A program made the translations under genes and the position numbers. From assembly GCF_011075055.1 (NCBI RefSeq), contig NC_058146.1:10961820-11025819 (forward strand): a stretch of 64,000 bases of DNA. Direction: 5' to 3'. The DNA is from Mangifera indica (Eukaryota > Streptophyta > Magnoliopsida > Sapindales > Anacardiaceae). The notes beneath the pieces are model-generated. The model made no database searches and was not told where the DNA came from. It saw nothing but the letters and a program-made list of their open reading frames with translations. Positions 61,657-64,000 of the stretch are shown in pieces (the first letter of the stretch is position 1; every line of letters begins with the position of its first letter).

Positions 61657-64000
61657 ATGGCTGAAGGCATTCTATTTAGTGTTGCGGGCAAAATCTTGGA
61701 AGGGTTGGGATCCTTGCTACTCCAAGAAAGCAAATTGGCATGGGGTGTTAAGGATGAGATTCAAAAACTCATCAAGACTGTCAACACTATCAAATCAACA
61801 CTTCTTGATGCTGAGGAGCAGCACAACAAAATGAACCAACAGGTAACCGATTGGATCCAAAGGCTTAAAGATGCTTTTTATGATGTAGATGACTTGGTAG
61901 ATGATTTCTCTACTGAACTTCGATGGCGAGAGGTGATGACTGGAAACAAATTGGGATATGAGGTACGAATCTTTTTCTCCAATTATAATCAAATTGCATA
62001 TAGTCTTAGAATGGCTCATAAGATTAAGACTATCAGGGAGAAACTCCATGAGATTAAAAATGATAAGCAGTTCCACTTTTCTGAGCACCTTGTTGAAAAG
62101 GGAGTCATAAGTATAGAAAGGGAAACTCATTCTTTCATACGTGTAGAAAAGGTAATTGGAAGAGATAATGATAAAGGTAAAGTTATAAAACTTGTATTGG
62201 ACTCAAATGATTTTGTGAATGTTTCAGTTGTTACCATAGTTGGACTAGGAGGAGTAGGAAAAACCACACTTGCTCAGCTTGTTTATAATGATGAGAATGT
62301 CACAAACTATTTTCAGTTAAGGATGTGGGTGTGTGTCTCTGAGGATTTTACTGTAAAGACAATTGTCGAAAAGATAATAAAATCTGCAACTCGTAAAGAA
62401 CTTGGAAATTTTCATTTGAACGAATTGCAAGAATTCCTTAGAAAAGAAATTGATGGGAAAAGATATCTACTAGTTTTGGATGATGTATGGAATGAAAAGC
62501 AGAATAAATGGGATGAATTGACTGATCTATTAATGAATGGTTCAAAAGGAAGCAAGATACTAGTTACTACACGTGGTAAAGTAGTTGCTAAGGTTACTAG
62601 CAAACTTGAATCTTATGTCTATACCTTGACAGGACTAGATGAAAAAAAGTCTTGGTCTTTGTTTACCCAAAAAGCCTTTCAACATGGTGTGGAACCAAAA
62701 GATTCAAAATTAGTAGAGATAGGAAAAGGGATTGTAGGAAAGTGTGGTGGAGTTCCTCTTGTCATAATGACAATAGCACAATTACTGTCTGGTAATAATA
62801 AGGAAGATGACTGGCTGAATTTTAAGGAAAATGAAATGTCAAAGGTGATTAAAGAAGAAAGTGATATTTTACCATTGCTCAAGCTCAGCTATGATCATCT
62901 CCCTTCAAACTTGAAACAATGTTTTGCTTATTGTGCATTGTTTCCAAAGGATTATAAGATTAAGAAGCAAAAATTGATTCATCTTTGGATGGCGCAAGGG
63001 TTTATTCAAATGTCAAAAAGAGAGTGTCCAGAAAATGTTGGAGATAAATATTTTTTGACTCTACTTTCAGGATCATTTTTCCAAGATCCAGAATATGATA
63101 GATGGGGCAATGTAGTCGCTTGTAAGATGCATGATCTTATGCATGACCTTGCACAATTGGTTGCAGGAACTGAATGCACCATGCAAACATTTGAAAAGGT
63201 TGAAAGTGTGAATGTAAGATGTCGCCATTTATCTCTAGATTGTGGTGAAGTAAAAGCATCATGGAAATTTCCAGCTGTGTTATATAGTGGAAATAATATA
63301 AGAACTTTGCTTTTATTTTGTAGATTAAATTGGGGTTTCAACTTGGATCATGGTGATGAAATTTTAACTAGTTATGCTTACTTACGAGCATTGGATTTTG
63401 GAGGGTTAAAATTTCATAAACTGCTGAGTTCAAATGGGAAACTTTTGAGTTTAATTGGTGAATTGAAGCATTTGCGATATCTCGATGTTTCTGGTGTAGA
63501 TATTAGAATACTTCCTAATTCATTGTCAAGACTAGTAAATCTGGAAACATTAGATCTGTCTTACTGTAGTGAGCTTGTGGAACTACCAAGACATATTAAA
63601 AAAATGGTGAACCTTAGACATCTTATAAACAAAAAGTGTGATTCTTTAACTGGAATGCCATATGGACTGGGGCATTTAACTAATCTTCAGACTTTACCAC
63701 TATTTGTTGTAAGCAAACAGTCCAAAAGAAAAACTAATCATAGTGGGACAGAGGAATTACATCGGCTGAACAACTTGAGAGGAAAACTCAAGATTAAAAA
63801 CTTAAAATTTGAGGCAAGTAGAAAGTCGGCCAACTTAGAAGGGAAGCAATTTCTTTGGTCTCTGACATTGGATTGGGGAAGAAGTGATGATAGAGAGGTT
63901 CAAGGAAATGAAGGAATAGATGAAGTAGAGGTGTTAGAAGGTCTAAAGCCACACTCAAATCTTAAGAAAATCAGTGTGAGATCATTCATGGTTGTTAAAC
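61657..64000 (+). CDS. CC-NB-LRR (CNL) disease-resistance protein, intact, 3' end beyond window
   Basis: Open for 781 codons without an intron or stop to the window edge. Residue order: coiled-coil Rx-type N-domain 1-~160, with DVDDLVDDFSTE (EDVID-like position); P-loop GLGGVGKTT 196-204; RNBS-A MWVCVSEDF; kinase-2 YLLVLDDVW 270-278; RNBS-B GSKILVTTR from 298; GLPL box as GGVPL from 364; CFAYCALFPKDY from 422; MHD motif MHDLMHDLA from 491; LRR from about 555 onward. All motifs needed for an ATP/ADP switch are present, so it should be an intracellular immune receptor of the RGA2/RPPL1-like CNL group. The start is the ATG aligned with the two pseudogenes and gives MAEGILFSVAGKILE, a typical CNL start. 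Paralogs at 21.2 and 51.9 kb are dead; this copy lacks the TRIM-like insertion. Its specificity cannot be inferred. Confidence 0.95.
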   Translation, partial: MAEGILFSVAGKILEGLGSLLLQESKLAWGVKDEIQKLIKTVNTIKSTLLDAEEQHNKMNQQVTDWIQRLKDAFYDVDDLVDDFSTELRWREVMTGNKLGYEVRIFFSNYNQIAYSLRMAHKIKTIREKLHEIKNDKQFHFSEHLVEKGVISIERETHSFIRVEKVIGRDNDKGKVIKLVLDSNDFVNVSVVTIVGLGGVGKTTLAQLVYNDENVTNYFQLRMWVCVSEDFTVKTIVEKIIKSATRKELGNFHLNELQEFLRKEIDGKRYLLVLDDVWNEKQNKWDELTDLLMNGSKGSKILVTTRGKVVAKVTSKLESYVYTLTGLDEKKSWSLFTQKAFQHGVEPKDSKLVEIGKGIVGKCGGVPLVIMTIAQLLSGNNKEDDWLNFKENEMSKVIKEESDILPLLKLSYDHLPSNLKQCFAYCALFPKDYKIKKQKLIHLWMAQGFIQMSKRECPENVGDKYFLTLLSGSFFQDPEYDRWGNVVACKMHDLMHDLAQLVAGTECTMQTFEKVESVNVRCRHLSLDCGEVKASWKFPAVLYSGNNIRTLLLFCRLNWGFNLDHGDEILTSYAYLRALDFGGLKFHKLLSSNGKLLSLIGELKHLRYLDVSGVDIRILPNSLSRLVNLETLDLSYCSELVELPRHIKKMVNLRHLINKKCDSLTGMPYGLGHLTNLQTLPLFVVSKQSKRKTNHSGTEELHRLNNLRGKLKIKNLKFEASRKSANLEGKQFLWSLTLDWGRSDDREVQGNEGIDEVEVLEGLKPHSNLKKISVRSFMVVK

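Noticed and set aside
61795..62130. 111-codon minus-strand frame and others under the CNL
   Set aside because: Antisense shadows of the intact CNL coding sequence, which carries all expected motifs on the plus strand.

Overview
This is about 64 kb of AT-rich flowering-plant nuclear DNA, probably from a eudicot. The evidence is spliceosomal introns, a CC-NB-LRR immune receptor (NLR), a plant-type ABC1-kinase/beta-lactamase fusion gene, and dense nested plant transposons (Ty1-copia, Ty3-gypsy, CACTA, LINE, hAT, and short non-coding LTR elements). Nothing bacterial, viral or organellar was recognised. I cannot name the species.

The layout is a large tandem segmental duplication. The left copy starts at or before base 1 and runs to about 23.05 kb. 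The right copy starts at or before 31.86 kb and runs to 57.6 kb, so the two are offset by about 31.9 kb at their starts. Each copy reads: ABC1K/beta-lactamase gene piece, then stacked retrotransposon debris, then a CACTA transposon, then a decayed NLR. A third, uninterrupted NLR begins at 61,657 and runs off the right end. It is the only clearly functional-looking protein-coding gene in the window.

Region by region. 1-2.2 kb: four beta-lactamase-domain exons of ABC1K copy 1. 2.3-10.8 kb: copia fragments, including one nested inside the LTR of a short non-coding LTR element. 10.8-16.0 kb: an LTR-less, antisense Ty3-gypsy gag-pol body found only in the left copy. 16.1-21.0 kb: CACTA element. 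21.2-23.7 kb: NLR pseudogene 1 (N-terminus broken by a multimeric TRIM-like element, NB-ARC deleted, LRR kept). 23.7-26.6 kb: intergenic. 26.7-34.3 kb: ABC1K copy 2 (kinase exons plus first and last beta-lactamase exons) with an LTR element in one intron. 34.3-46.6 kb: the copia debris again, here with a nearly complete decayed copia pol. 46.7-51.7 kb: CACTA again. 51.9-57.6 kb: NLR pseudogene 2, interrupted by the TRIM-like element and a LINE. 57.6-58.6 kb: hAT transposase remnant. 58.6-61.5 kb: AT-rich spacer. 61.5-64.0 kb: intact CNL.

Comparing the copies gives a relative history. The copia elements, CACTA element and TRIM-like element came before the duplication. The gypsy body and a 3.6 kb copia deletion (left copy), and the LINE and hAT (right copy), are later or copy-specific. 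The two ABC1K copies have lost complementary exon sets, so neither can encode the full protein. The best-supported structures are a CACTA insertion with an 'ata' target duplication and a paralogous empty site inside the window, and a TRIM-like trimer of LTRs with a 5-bp target duplication inside the coiled-coil exon of an NLR. Both were read by eye without alignment software, so percentages and ages are not given.
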